Assembly (NCBI GenBank): GCA_034440635.1
Contig: JAOTON010001680.1
Location: 1,182,001 to 1,246,000, forward strand
Reading direction: 5' to 3'
Length of the DNA stretch: 64,000 nucleotides
From: Lepas anatifera
Lineage: Eukaryota > Arthropoda > Thecostraca > Lepadidae
The number at the start of each line of letters is the position of its first letter. The first letter of the stretch is position 1. A program made the position numbers and the translations under genes. Positions 47,219 to 58,020 of this stretch are shown here, in pieces. The notes beneath the pieces are model-generated. The model was given only the letters and a program-made list of their open reading frames with translations. It was not told where the DNA came from and ran no database searches.

Positions 47219-47595
47219 AAAAGCAAGAGCGACGCCAGCTCTGATGCTCGCTCAAGCAGGAGGATATAAGCTTCTACCAAAATAAACGTGAAGACCTTGT
47301 CAGTACCATCAGAGGTCTGGATAAGCCATTCAAAAGGAGAAACAAAAGAACGAACGAGAAGATATGGAGCTGAGAACCGAAAAGAGCTAGAGGAGAAAGC
47401 AAAGCAGACGACGCCGGGACGATGCGAAGTCTTGATGACCAGTCGAAAGCAGTTCACTCACCAGAGGAAATGGAGGTGGATGGGGACGAGATAGACGAAG
47501 AGCAGGACATAGCGTGGACACTTGGGTACGATGCAACCGAGGAAAAAGGACGTCATTCTTATTCTGCACCAAAATATCATGTATCAGCCAAGACG

Positions 47596-47760
47596 GGGAT
47601 GGGTGGCTTAGTGGATAGCGCGTCTATCCACTAAGCCATCAGTCCCAGGTTCATCCCGACGGAGCTTCTGAATAGGTCGATCTTACCCCCAACAGGGTGG
47701 AGATGGTGACGCCGTATAACCTTGGCACCTGAGCTTCGTTAAACCTAACAATTATTATTA
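47596..47760 (+). mobile_element. tRNA-derived SINE inserted in left arm
   Basis: The 165-bp insert has an A box TGGCTTAGTGG (47604-47614) and a B box GGTTCATCCC (47648-47657) with 33 bp between them, as in tRNA promoters. It ends in an ATTATTATTA tail. It is flanked by ATCAGCCAAGACG (47583-47595) and ATCAACCAAGACG (47761-47773), a 13-bp target duplication with one change. The right arm of the host palindrome keeps the uninterrupted site near 47952-47967. A perfect 14-bp hairpin, GGCTTAGTGGATAG / CTATCCACTAAGCC (47605-47618, 47624-47637), overlaps the A box. Confidence 0.85.
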
Positions 47761-47834
47761 ATCAACCAAGACGCTTTACTACACAAAGCTTTTTATGTTT
47801 GACCCGCTGAGCCTGGAGGAGGAGCTGTAAGCCC

Positions 47835-47890
47835 TGCTGCGTCGCATGGTGCGGTTTCTTGCGTTGGTGCACGCACCATGCGACGCAGCA
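47835..47890. repeat. Perfect 19-bp central hairpin of the foldback element
   Basis: TGCTGCGTCGCATGGTGCG (47835-47853) pairs with CGCACCATGCGACGCAGCA (47872-47890) around an 18-nt loop. This is the symmetry centre of the 3.1-kb palindrome and its best preserved inner part. Confidence 0.9.
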
Positions 47891-48284
47891 CGGCTCACAG
47901 CTTCTTCTTCAGGCCCAGCCGGTCAACAAACATGAAGAGCTTTGTAATACAGCGTCTTGGCTGATACATTATATTTTGGTGCAGAATGAGGTTGATATCC
48001 TTTTTCCTCGGTTGCTTCGTACCCGGTGCCCACGTCATGTCCTGCTCTTCGTCCGTCTCGTCCTCATCCACCTCTATTTCCTCTTGTGAGCGAACTGCTT
48101 TCGGCTGGTCACTCATGAGTCTTCTGCTTGGCTTTCTCTTCTCGCCTTTTCTCGGTTCTCAGCTCCATATATTCTCTTTCGTCCTTTGTTTCTCCTTTCG
48201 TGGAGCTTATCTAGACCTCTGATGGTGCTGAAAAGGTCTTCGAGTTTATTTTGATAGAAGCATATATCCTGCTTGGAGCGAGCA

Positions 48285-48713
48285 TCAGCAGCCTGTCGTC
48301 CAGTATCCCTTCTGCGAATAAGGTGTCGCGATGTCGCACAGCTCGTTAAGAGCCTTCCGAAACACCTCGCGTCGGTCAGAGCAGGCGTCGCTCTTGCTTT
48401 TCTGCAAGCACCTCCATATCTCCCACAGTTTAGTCAGCTTTACCTTATGGGCTCTGTGCTGCAATGTTTTGATGCGCGTTATCTTCCAAAACTGCTCACC
48501 TTCGTCAATAGTATTCATAGACGCCTCATCCGGTATTTTGCGTATTGTAAGGCGTGGAGAAAACGCCTCAGGACCTGGCTGGAAATTGGAAACTTTGCAC
48601 CCGTTATTGTTGGTAACGGGTGCCCAACCAAGTAGGATGTGGTGGTGAACCACGTTCTTGACTGTGATTGGGCCATGCCATACAAAACACAAAGGCCAAA
48701 CAGACAGAAACAC
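48285..48713 (-). pseudogene. Longest coding remnant in right arm of foldback element
   Basis: The 142-residue minus-strand frame contains PDEASMNTIDEGEQFWKI, KVKLTKLWEIWRCLQKSKSD and RREVFRKALNELCDIA. It is the counterpart of the plus-strand remnant at 47021. Upstream frame 47895-48116 on the same strand continues with the acidic EEIEVDEDETDEEQDMTW. The arrangement is two copies of one coding region converging on the centre. No catalytic motif is recognised and the function is unknown. Confidence 0.5.
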
Positions 48714-49407
48714 AATTATTTACTTCCTAAATGGCCGCAGCGTCTGTTCCGGCCTGAAAACAGAATGTGCATCATTAGCTGTAACTGTACCTACAAGCAG
48801 GGCTTAATCAATTGATATCTGAATTAATTAATAATCTGATATCAATAATGAATAATAATCTGAAATCGAAATATGAATAAATAATCTGATATCAATTAAT
48901 TAGATGATTAAATAGTCAAGTAGCTACTTAATTGTGAAGTGCGTCCGAAAATATGGGTGCAATACCAGTAGCATTTTGCTAAACAGCAGTCAATCGCAGC
49001 GTTTTCCCTGCCTCCGGTAGAGTGCCCTGCAGCTGGAATTGAACCCACGCTAGGTCAGTGACGCTCAGAGACGGGCCATAACTGTATGATTGGACGCCTA
49101 TAAAACGTCAACCAAAAGTGGTATTAATACCAAACTGGTATCAAACGAAAGCTAATGAGCTATTTTATTCAAGAAACATGCATTTGTATTGATACTATCC
49201 ATAACGGTCTGGTTATATGCACTTTTGTCCCAATTTTGGCAAAAATGGCCAAAATCCCCACTTTGAAATCAAATTCGCGACCCCTAAATGTTGTTTAAAC
49301 CTGATTTATTGTGCATAAATGAACTCAGAATGCTTGAAACCATGGGAAAAACCACGGCTTTCTACGATTTTTCGAAAAGACCGAAATCTGACACCCCTAA
49401 TGTGCAA

Positions 49408-51016
49408 GCGTATTTTGGTATGCTAAGTGTAATGAGTGGGACACGCACCATAAACCGAGTAGAGTAAAATTCATCCACATGCAGGTCAAGGAGATGAGAA
49501 CATTCGGAATTGCCCTCCCTCTGCCGGGTTTGCATGGACCGATAGATATACAATAGGAAAAGTATCAATAACTGAGGAAAAATATATAGGCCTTTTGGAC
49601 ATTAGTTATATACACCTTGCCCCACTATTCTGTTTTCCTGCATCCGCCTCTGATGATTTGTTAACAGTATATAATTTTCCTTGATGTCAAAGATGTCACG
49701 CAGCATCTGAAGGCTTGATAATCTATGCAAAAAAACTAATAGAATATAAACACATCTCCATATTGTTCTGCCCCTGGAACCACGGTCGAATTTTGAATGT
49801 TTACATAACTTGCAATTTTATGGCATTTGTAAAATAATGTTTAATATTATAACTGGCATAATATGACAATTTTACATCAATGATCTGCCAATTTTTACTA
49901 CTTTTGCGAATGTCAAACAACAGGAGAAATAATTATGGAAAATCTAAAAGAAATATTTAGAATACCACTATTTTCGAAATATCAAAACCCTTTTTAAATG
50001 AAGTTCAGAGTAAATGAAAAGCACTTCGGTTCTTTAATCAGGCGGTAGATTCTTAGGTCTTGGCGGAACACCAAATCCACCCCACTCTCTGAGAGGAATA
50101 GGGGTAGCCAGTAGCCTGACATGAATAAGATTAAGGTTTTTTCAACTCTAAGGTGTGCTAAAATTCAAACGAGTGCTTTGAATGAAATACAACATGTCAA
50201 TAGTGAATTCTCGACACACTCTACAAGCCTGCTAACTCAGTTCAAACCTGATTATAAAGGAAGGTCGCTCCCTTTAAGGAGTTGGTTGCTGCTGGTTGAC
50301 GATCGCCACCGGACATGTTTAGAATAAAAACCTTGCGTACGCTTTAATGCCAAAGCCTGACAGAACCAGGCTCATCCACGCAGTGACATCGATCATGACA
50401 GTACCTCAGGCATCAGGAAGACTGGAAGGGTGAAGCAATGCTAGTCCCTCTGTCCTCCCACTGTTCTACGATCCCGAATACTGGGCTCGCAGCGCTGTGG
50501 TATTAGGTATGGGCAAGACGGGCAAGACAGTGTTGTCAGTGGTGCAGCATTAATCATCCCTGTATCATCATCATCACCACCATTCATCATACTTAGCACA
50601 CTCTGACGAGAGAAAAAACAGGAAAAGGTATCTGGTCAGTGCAGAAGCATCCTTTTGTGCTTGATTCAGGACGCGGTTAAGAAAAAAGCGAACGTGTTCA
50701 AACGTATGCTGATGTTTGCAGCATGAGCCAATCCGTTCACAAAAGCATGTAACGGTGGTTTCCGGCCGCGTGATTTTGGCTAAACTGAAGGACACGTGTG
50801 TCCTACTTTAAAATTTTCCACGCAATATCCGCATCGAATCTAAACCGAGTTCAAGTATATTGTGACTCCAAAAATGTACAGGCATATAAAAGGTTGGTAA
50901 GACAGGCTAACTGCAGTACCTTTGGGGCCTTTAGATTTAGACGATGCTGCAAAAATATAAAATATAAAATACCTGGTCGTCAAAATGAATAATATGTTTA
51001 ATGTGATCCGTCATCA
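49408..51016. other. No gene recognised; family D fragment near 50.2 kb
   Basis: AACCTGATTATAAAGGAAGG...CTCCCTTTAAGG at 50.24-50.28 kb resembles the right end of the AGGGA/TTAA MITE; its other end is unclear. The sequence is otherwise AT-rich with no supported exon. Confidence 0.4.
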
Positions 51017-51186
51017 CTAGATGTTACTCGACGGAATAGACGTCACCAGATGGAATAGACGTCACTAGATGGAATAGACGTCAGCAGACGGAATAGACGT
51101 CACCAGACGGAATAGACGTCACCAGACGGAATAGACGTCATCAGACGGAATAGACGTCACTAGACGGAATAGATGTCACTAGACCT
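51017..51186. repeat. 19-bp tandem repeat, about 8 copies
   Basis: The unit is GACGTCACCAGACGGAATA, with CACCAG/CACTAG/CAGCAG/CATCAG and ACGG/ATGG variants. Every unit carries the palindrome GACGTC, last decayed to GATGTC. The array lies about 470 bp upstream of exon 2. Confidence 0.9.
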
Positions 51187-51658
51187 CTAGTAAAACTTGT
51201 GAGTTTTAGTCAACTTTCTATCACTAATTTTTTCTTGAAAGCATACGTTCTGATGATGAGTGGCACTCGAAATATGATAGATTTAACGAATAAATATTTT
51301 AACTTTTTATATTTTATCATTGTGTGAGGGGGCCACCAAGAAACACCTTCACCTACATAAACATGTTCCACATTCAAACAGTGTTGGAACAACTTAGATG
51401 GGGCGCTATAAAACTTTAGCTTGCTGGTGCACCGTAAAGCCCAAATAACTAACAACTAAAATATCTCCGAGACATTATCCCATCTCAACCTGCATGTGGT
51501 TAGCAGTATTTCCTATAGCGCGTTTTGAAAACAACAAAGCTATTGGAGGATAATGCTTAGTGTCTGCCCAGTGGCACTGTTTACCTGTGTTAACCGTGTG
51601 GTTAGAGGCGAGGCAGTGCCCGCTGTCACCCTTACTGTGTGTGTGTCCGCTGTTTCAG

Positions 51659-51735
51659 ATTTCCTTCGGTACCAGCCCGATGAGTATATGGAAGACTACG
51701 GATCTGAGAATCCGGCGGAGGTCACCATGACCAGG
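51659..51735 (+). CDS. Exon 2 of predicted secreted six-cysteine peptide precursor (acidic pro-region)
   Basis: The exon is bounded by CCGCTGTTTCAG and CCAGG|GTAAAC. It enters in phase 1: the last G of exon 1 plus AT gives Asp40. Then come FLRYQPDEYMEDYGSE and NPAEVTMTR (residues 41-65), leaving in phase 0. The segment is acidic. Tyr44, Tyr49 and Tyr53 are present, and the last two, in DEYMEDYG, are good contexts for tyrosine sulfation. The final Arg65 starts the R-V-R-K site completed by exon 3. Both neighbouring frames continue into introns, so exon limits rest on splice signals and phase. Confidence 0.6.
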
Positions 51736-51937
51736 GTAAACGGCATGCGAGCTTGCCAGCCTCAGACCAAGGCGATGCATGTGCTCGTGTGGCTTATAGA
51801 ATAGACAAAACCTCTCTCAGGACCGACACAAACTCTCTTATCAAGAAGGATGGCTCAGGAATATTTATATCGCTCAATCACAGCAACTCCGCTCTGGTTT
51901 TTAATGGCTGGCTGGCATCAAGTGAGGGTCTTTACTT

Positions 51938-53068
51938 TAAAGAGAATGTAGGACCTTTATAATGCAATTTGAACTGAGATAGCCATGTGATACTGCATGC
52001 TGTAAACAAAACAGTTGAGGGATATTTCAGCTCTCCCAGAATTTTCTGTTCGAGGAGAAAAGGGATACAAATTAATCGCCTATTCACACCCTCTTCCCCT
52101 GGGTGGTCAGGTAACCATTCCTAACCATGACAACGGCATGTAATGCTGTCACGCTGGATGGTTAAATTTTCCTACCTGGACCTCTTTAAAAAAACTATGC
52201 GCTAAACATGAGTTTGGTACTGGTGATTATACATAGGTATATTTTTCTTTATTATTGACTAGTTTCAAACTTGAAAAATTTGTTAATATATTGAGAACAA
52301 TGACATAAATTGATAAGTGCCCTCTTGTGTTCCAGAACAGTCCCTTTTAGCTATTAATGCTTCACCTGTACTCATGTTCACTTATGACCTAAGTGAAGAG
52401 GTTTATCGCAGCATGTAACGTTAACAGATTGTACGTCGGTTTAACGTCGCACTGACTTAGGAAGTGCTGTACCTCAAAGAGAAAAGCAAATGCAACGAAA
52501 AATGGCGGCTTGAGCTTCTCTGCAATTACCTTGGATCAGCCCCCTGAAATATGCATTCACAAAAGATACTCTGATATTTCGGGCAGGGACTTGAGCTCCC
52601 TAGCCCCCCCCTTGTATCTGCCACTACAAGCCTTCATCATTTACACCTCATACAAGGATGCCGTCATACATTTCTGGGTTCAAAGACATACCAACTTCTA
52701 AATGCCATGGTCATCCCATTTGGCTAACTTTGAGCCCTCTGAGAGTCATTTGGAATCTCAGGGATGCAACGTTCCATGAAACGACTGAAACAAATGCTGT
52801 ATTGTTTATCTTTGCCGTGACATTGTACGGGCACGGCCACAACAGGCGGTGAGAAGTGTACAGAATTGGTGAGATGGTGATGGTGAGAAATGAGACGGAT
52901 GCAGCACATAGAAACAAGTTATTTGAATTGGTCTGAGTGACGCCTGCAAGATATATGTGTGTACCGATTACAGAGAACCTAGGTCAAAAAATGATTTTCG
53001 GTCATATTTATGGGAGACTCAGAATCTCTGTGAAACTGTCATCTAATATCAATTTCGTGTTCTTTCAG
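51938..53068. other. Intron 2; start of a family D MITE at 51.94 kb
   Basis: TTAA at 51938-51941 followed by AGAGAATGTAGGACCTTTAT is the left tip of the AGGGA family. A weak right tip may end near 52186 (GGACCTCT then TTAA). No additional exon was identified before the acceptor of exon 3. Confidence 0.45.
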
Positions 53069-53180
53069 GTGCGCAAGGGGGCGGGTAACTGTTACGCCCG
53101 AGGCAAGTGTCTGTACTACAGTAAGCGGCTTAAGACGGAGTTCTGCGGTGACTGCCACCGGCGGCAAGGCTGCTTCCCAG
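53069..53180 (+). CDS. Exon 3 of predicted secreted six-cysteine peptide precursor (cysteine-rich core)
   Basis: The exon lies between CGTGTTCTTTCAG and TTCCCAG|GTAAGC, both strong sites, entering in phase 0 and leaving in phase 1. It encodes VRKGAGNCYARGKCLYY and, further on, EFCGDCHRRQGCFP (residues 66-102), with cysteines 73, 79, 91, 94 and 100 spaced C-x5-C-x11-C-x2-C-x5-C. With Arg65 from exon 2 the start reads R-V-R-K, a proprotein-convertase-like site. The domain is strongly basic. AGNC recalls the start of the follistatin N-terminal domain, but the later Cys pattern does not fit. Family unknown: peptide hormone, growth factor or antimicrobial peptide are all possible. Confidence 0.65.
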
Positions 53181-56100
53181 GTAAGCCTCGGGCTGCAGCT
53201 GGGCTTTCCACACCCGGGCTCACCGCCGCTGGAAGTGGTGTCACGTGCCGCGTGAACTGGGCCGGCGCGCTGCTAATGCTTATTGAAGGGCTCGTCTGCA
53301 GCAGAGGGATGATCATCGCCGCACCGAGACGCAAAGTGATGTTCATTCCAGAGAAACGTTTAAAAGGAAAAGTTGAATTGACTCGACCGAAAAGGCTTTG
53401 GCAATGTTGCATGTGATTGGCAACGTTCCCAGTAATCTAAGGTTAAGATCTCCAGTGAGTTGTCACACTATGCTGTGTGCTAGTACAGCAAAGTATTTTC
53501 CCGGCTATGTATCTCTGCAAGCAGCACTACGCGCACGATGTGAAAATCATTATTTTGCGGTTATCATGGAGTATACAACAAGCGAAACAGCCCTCAAGCC
53601 ATACCTTATATTGTCGCCATAAAACTTCCTTTTATGCTTTCATAAGTACTGAAATGACAGTCCAAAGTATAACCATCACTTCTACATTGCAATTTGGCTT
53701 GACTGGCTTAAAATGGACGGTGTTTGTCCCTGGTGGGCGTGAAAAATCACCGCTGCCAAGCGAGTGTTGGTGTCGTCCCAGGGGGGTAACACCAGGTGCA
53801 CTATATGAAGAGCCTCACTGCTCCTCAGCAGCGCGCACACCCGGCCCTGGCACCAGAGGAGGACATTTTGTAGCCCGCCAGTCGTAATTTTGCAGTAATT
53901 ACTGCTGGTGTTGCAGGCAAGGTGCTTTCAGCCAAATTGGAGCGCCTGATACGGGTCCGATACGAGGTTCCCACAGGTGGGAGGATAAACAGTCCCCTTA
54001 TTTCGCTCGCGTGACAGAACGGTTGGAAATGAACTGAGCTCACGAAACCCTGACTGCTGAGTCCTTGCACTCGTGTGCAAAGGTGTTGGCAGCACGTGAT
54101 CGCCGAGGCAGGTGATGAGTACCTGCTGTCAGGTGATGAGTACCCACTGTCAGGTGATGAGTACCTACTGTCAGGTGACAGTACCCGCTGTCAGATGATG
54201 AGTACCTACTGTCAAGTGATGAGTACTCTTACTACCCACGGGTGCAGTTCAGTCAGTACTCAGCCGACAATGATTAAGATACAGAACATCTATTTCAGTG
54301 GTTGCAGCAACATTCAACTTTACATGAAAGATCACAATATCTGAATCTCTCATTGTAGGGGAAATTCGCGCAAGAGCTCGCACTTAATTTTCCAAAAGCT
54401 TTCATTTTTATCCTATATGTCATACAGTATTATTTTTATATGGTTGCTTAGCTTGGAAAATTGTCTATGTATGGTCCCTGTTTCAGCTTAATGCCTATCA
54501 AAGAATCTCGTCACGAGCCCAACACAAATAGAAAACCACGTGCGTACTCTTGCCGGGGTGGGTCGGTAAGCGTACGCAAAAGAGGAGGCGAAAGTACGCA
54601 TTGATTTCCCGCTGTACCTTAACTACATAGGCTGTGTCGCGAAAAATTTGTTGTCACCGTACTAGGTGATGTAGGATTTTATGTCGCCCTAAAGATACAG
54701 GAACACTGTTGCAATATCTTGTTTTCCAAATATGAACTACGGACTCTGCCTCGAGCGAAAAAAATCCTTCCTCCTTAGCATGCTCTTGCACAATGGTCTC
54801 AGTGCGTAATCTACTGGACGCTCCTGCTGAGGAAGAAAATCATCATAAAACATTTCGACAGGTATTTAGCGTGGTCCTAGTCCTGGAGCAGAATCCTAGC
54901 TCAACTTTCTTCTTGATGGCACACCGTTATCAAAGACTATAGTTAAGAAATGTTACACTAAGGGCGCTTGAAAACTTAGTTTGATCTGTACTCCCTTGGA
55001 ACGAACAGAAGCACAATTGTATTAAGTGGTTGACAGTTATTATCATTTAAACCAATACAGCAGACAGATGAATCTTTTTTATCTTTATGAAAACAAATAT
55101 CGTAGGAAAGCCACAGAAGCAGCACATATAGCTAAAAACGATACTTTTAACCTTAGGCCGGGTTTCATGAAATGGGCAAAATCTGCAGCTGTATTAGGAG
55201 TTCGTTAATGCGAAGAGAGAAATAATGATGATATGATGTCAAAATAACAAAAATAATAATGATAATAAAATAGAAATAGAATATAATTTATAATAATATT
55301 AAGTGTAGCATTTCTCATATCAAAGCCTGCTTGTATACATTATATAATTATTCGAAGCATTACTTGAATATCCTCAAGAACGGAGCTTTTATAGTTCTTT
55401 CGCATGAATATTTTGCACAAAAATTCAAACGATGAAACTGCAGCATGTGTTGGTGACAGGTTCCTTATCCCTCATGCCATAGATGCTGAAAAAGACTATT
55501 TGTCGAAACGCATTCATCTGTCTGCTGTGTTCGTTTAGATGATAAAACAGAAGCATGTTGATTTTTTAGGAACCTAGGGACTGACCTAGCCTTTTATAAC
55601 AAGGCCTCTACGATCTCAATGGCAGCTAAGTAACCAAAACCTCTACTTTTTAATTATATATCCTGCGTACTCTTATCTCCTGCGACTGATTTACATGGCA
55701 GTCCCAGCGAGGTTTGGGAAAAATATAAAGACGTTGTCCAAAGAAAAGTTATGCGTTTTTTAAGGGACGCACACCAAGAGATGTACAAGACACATTGTTT
55801 TAAGTAATTTTGAATGGTGGATTAGACACTCCTTATATAAAAAAATATTTTTAGGGTTTACATTGTTCATGGCTTGGAAAGATCTTGCGTAATAGTGGTC
55901 CTACTTTTACAAATAAATTACAATTAGGTATGAATTACAATGTGGCGTAGGCTAAAGAAGGCAAAATGACCTAAGAAGCCGAAGCGCCTGTAAACACTGC
56001 ATTAAAGACACGAGGGAAGCGATATTTTATTGATAATTTTTAAACTGAATAATTTTTTAACTGACAGTTTTTAAACTGTTGCCTTTCCCCGAACCTTAAA

Positions 56101-58016
56101 ACGGCAAAGAAGCGCGAAGGCAGCTTATGAGGAGTCATGAAGCCATTCGATTGAAAGCGAACCAAAGCATGTTGCATTGTATGATAATAGTATACTGTTT
56201 CTGGATAACTTTTCAGTCTCTACGGAAAAATGTTGAACTATACGCAGCTTAAGGAGAGACACCGTATATTCCAACTTGACCCCTCATAAATGTATATGGG
56301 TAGGTATCGAGCTACCCCATCAGATGGAAACAACTTGTCGACATTGAACCTGTCATCCGCTCAGGACCGAGCTTTAAGCACCGATAGCACCGAAGCACCG
56401 AAGCTTTAAGTCCCACTGCGCGTGCGGCACGGACAAATTTTTGTTGCTCGGCCATCTTTGAAACCCACATAGAAAATATGACTTTTGTACTGTCGCTTAT
56501 AAATGCTTTAGCAGAAACATGGCCAGATCCATTATCTTCAACATATTGCCCCTTAAACCACCACAGCTTGGAATTTCACCAAGGTGCCTATTCCTTTTTA
56601 AAACAGCGTCATTTTAAAACAGACTCTTGTACTGTGACTGTTCTCAGAGACCGTTTCTGGCTGTCATATTTTATGTTTGGCCCGGCAGCCGACAAGGAAG
56701 TGAGTACTTCGAGCGGGTTAGTGCCAATCATTTCAGGAAAGACAATGTGAAGGCTTGTCGTTTTCAATGGTCATGGGTGGCCTAGTGGGTTTTTTTGCTA
56801 GCTTTCAGATATGACAGTATGGATTAAGGTGGGTTCAATCGCGACGGCGGGAAACCACCTTCCATGTCTGATCTGACCTGCTGGAGAGGATCCTTTAACA
56901 CCCAAGCGAATAGTGCTCTCTGAAGTTGGGCAAGTGTTCGTGTTGGGAGTGGCCCTAAAAATGAAAAAAATAATTGGAGACAAGTTAGATTGGGTCTCTT
57001 CTGATAACCCGAATCTCTAGGTAATTGGGGAAAATGTCACCCGCACGCAAAGGTGGTGGTATCTGATTACATTATTGGAGGCATCATGGGTGAGAGAGGT
57101 AGAGGAAAGTGTGTGTATTGCGCCCCCCTAATTGCACAAGTGACAGTTTTGTTTGGGCACCTTAATCCAGTACCCACCTCTAATCCATACATTTTCTCAA
57201 CGTTTCCATGAATTCGTGCGTAAGAATTTGTTTTATTCAGGCAGCGAAGTAAATTCAGTACTTCCTTAAATCTGCACGGTTTTATGAACCCAAAAAATAA
57301 GAATACGCCTGTTCCATTCCAAAATCGATTGTTTTAATTTCAAAGCCAGAAATGTATCGCATATTCTGAAATTAACATCTATGGATTATCCCTGGTGGTA
57401 GATTTTTAAAGAAGAGATCTCTGATTTAAATGCAAAAAAGTAATTGCGTCCTGGCCAAATGCGCCCTATCAAAATATATGTTGAAAACTCAAACCCAAAG
57501 CCTTTCTGTATGAGTGTGATTTTATTATTACACGTCATAATGAATGCAAAAATACCATATTAAAATGACATCCACACCCGCCAGATGAAAATCTTGGAAG
57601 GCAGCCGAGCCCATTTGCTCTTACACTAATGCTTATTTTTGCCGTGCCATTGACTTAACATGGTATGAGGGAAGGGCGCAGTTAAATCCAAATGCGCCCT
57701 CCCCAGGTGCAGTTACCCTCACACTTTGGCAAATGCGTCCTTTGCACAGTTTCATTTAAATCGGAATTCACTTTGAATAGGCTATTTTGTCAGGAATTTT
57801 TTGTCAATAACAAAAAGTTATCAAATTTTGTAATTTGATCCACACCAGCGAGATCAAATAGGAGACATTCGTCTAGCAAGTGATTTACCTTATGGGGGCA
57901 CAATACACCTAGTTTCCCCTATCAAGGATGGAGATCCTGGGGTCACGCGTTTAGGATACCCTTGTAGTTTGGGTCTCCCATCAGGTTTATATAAGGATTT
58001 TATTGCTGTGCCAGTA
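53181..58016. other. Intron 3, first part; one short array, no other exon assigned
   Basis: Apart from the 21-bp array at 54.1 kb this stretch is AT-rich and largely featureless. The GC-richer frames at 53.2-53.9 kb directly follow exon 3 and are read-through. Candidate frames at 56478-56750 and 56798-56983 have no recognisable content. Confidence 0.4.
54108..54226. repeat. 21-bp tandem repeat, about 5.5 copies
   Basis: The unit is GTCAGGTGATGAGTACCTACT, with CTG/CCA/CTA variants; one copy has lost three bases (GGTGACAGTACC). Since 21 is divisible by three, a plus frame reads SGDEYLL repeatedly; this is not evidence of a gene. Confidence 0.85.
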
Positions 58017-58020
58017 TTAA

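Larger units (their letters stand above)
46290..49399. mobile_element. 3.1-kb palindromic hAT-type foldback element
   Basis: The ends are TAGGGGTGTCCAGATTTCGG and CCGAAATCTGACACCCCTA, flanked by a perfect 8-bp duplication ATGTGCAA (46282-46289 and 49400-49407). The whole element folds back: the left arm runs to 47853 and the right arm from 47872, with an 18-nt loop between. The arms are imperfect (many substitutions and small indels, for example an extra ATCAATTAATT-rich segment near 48.84-48.90 kb), so this is not a sequencing foldback. A SINE interrupts the left arm only. Both arms carry decayed coding sequence pointing toward the centre. TIR and TSD type place it in hAT. No transposase is recognised. 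Confidence 0.88.

Noticed and set aside
46290..49399. Palindrome as a sequencing or assembly foldback artefact
   Set aside because: The arms differ by many substitutions and indels, one arm carries a SINE, and the element is bounded by a perfect 8-bp duplication.
53069..53180. Follistatin N-terminal domain or von Willebrand C domain
   Set aside because: Only the short AGNC start or general Cys richness agrees. The Cys-Cys pair of follistatin and the CxxC-CxC pattern of VWC are absent.
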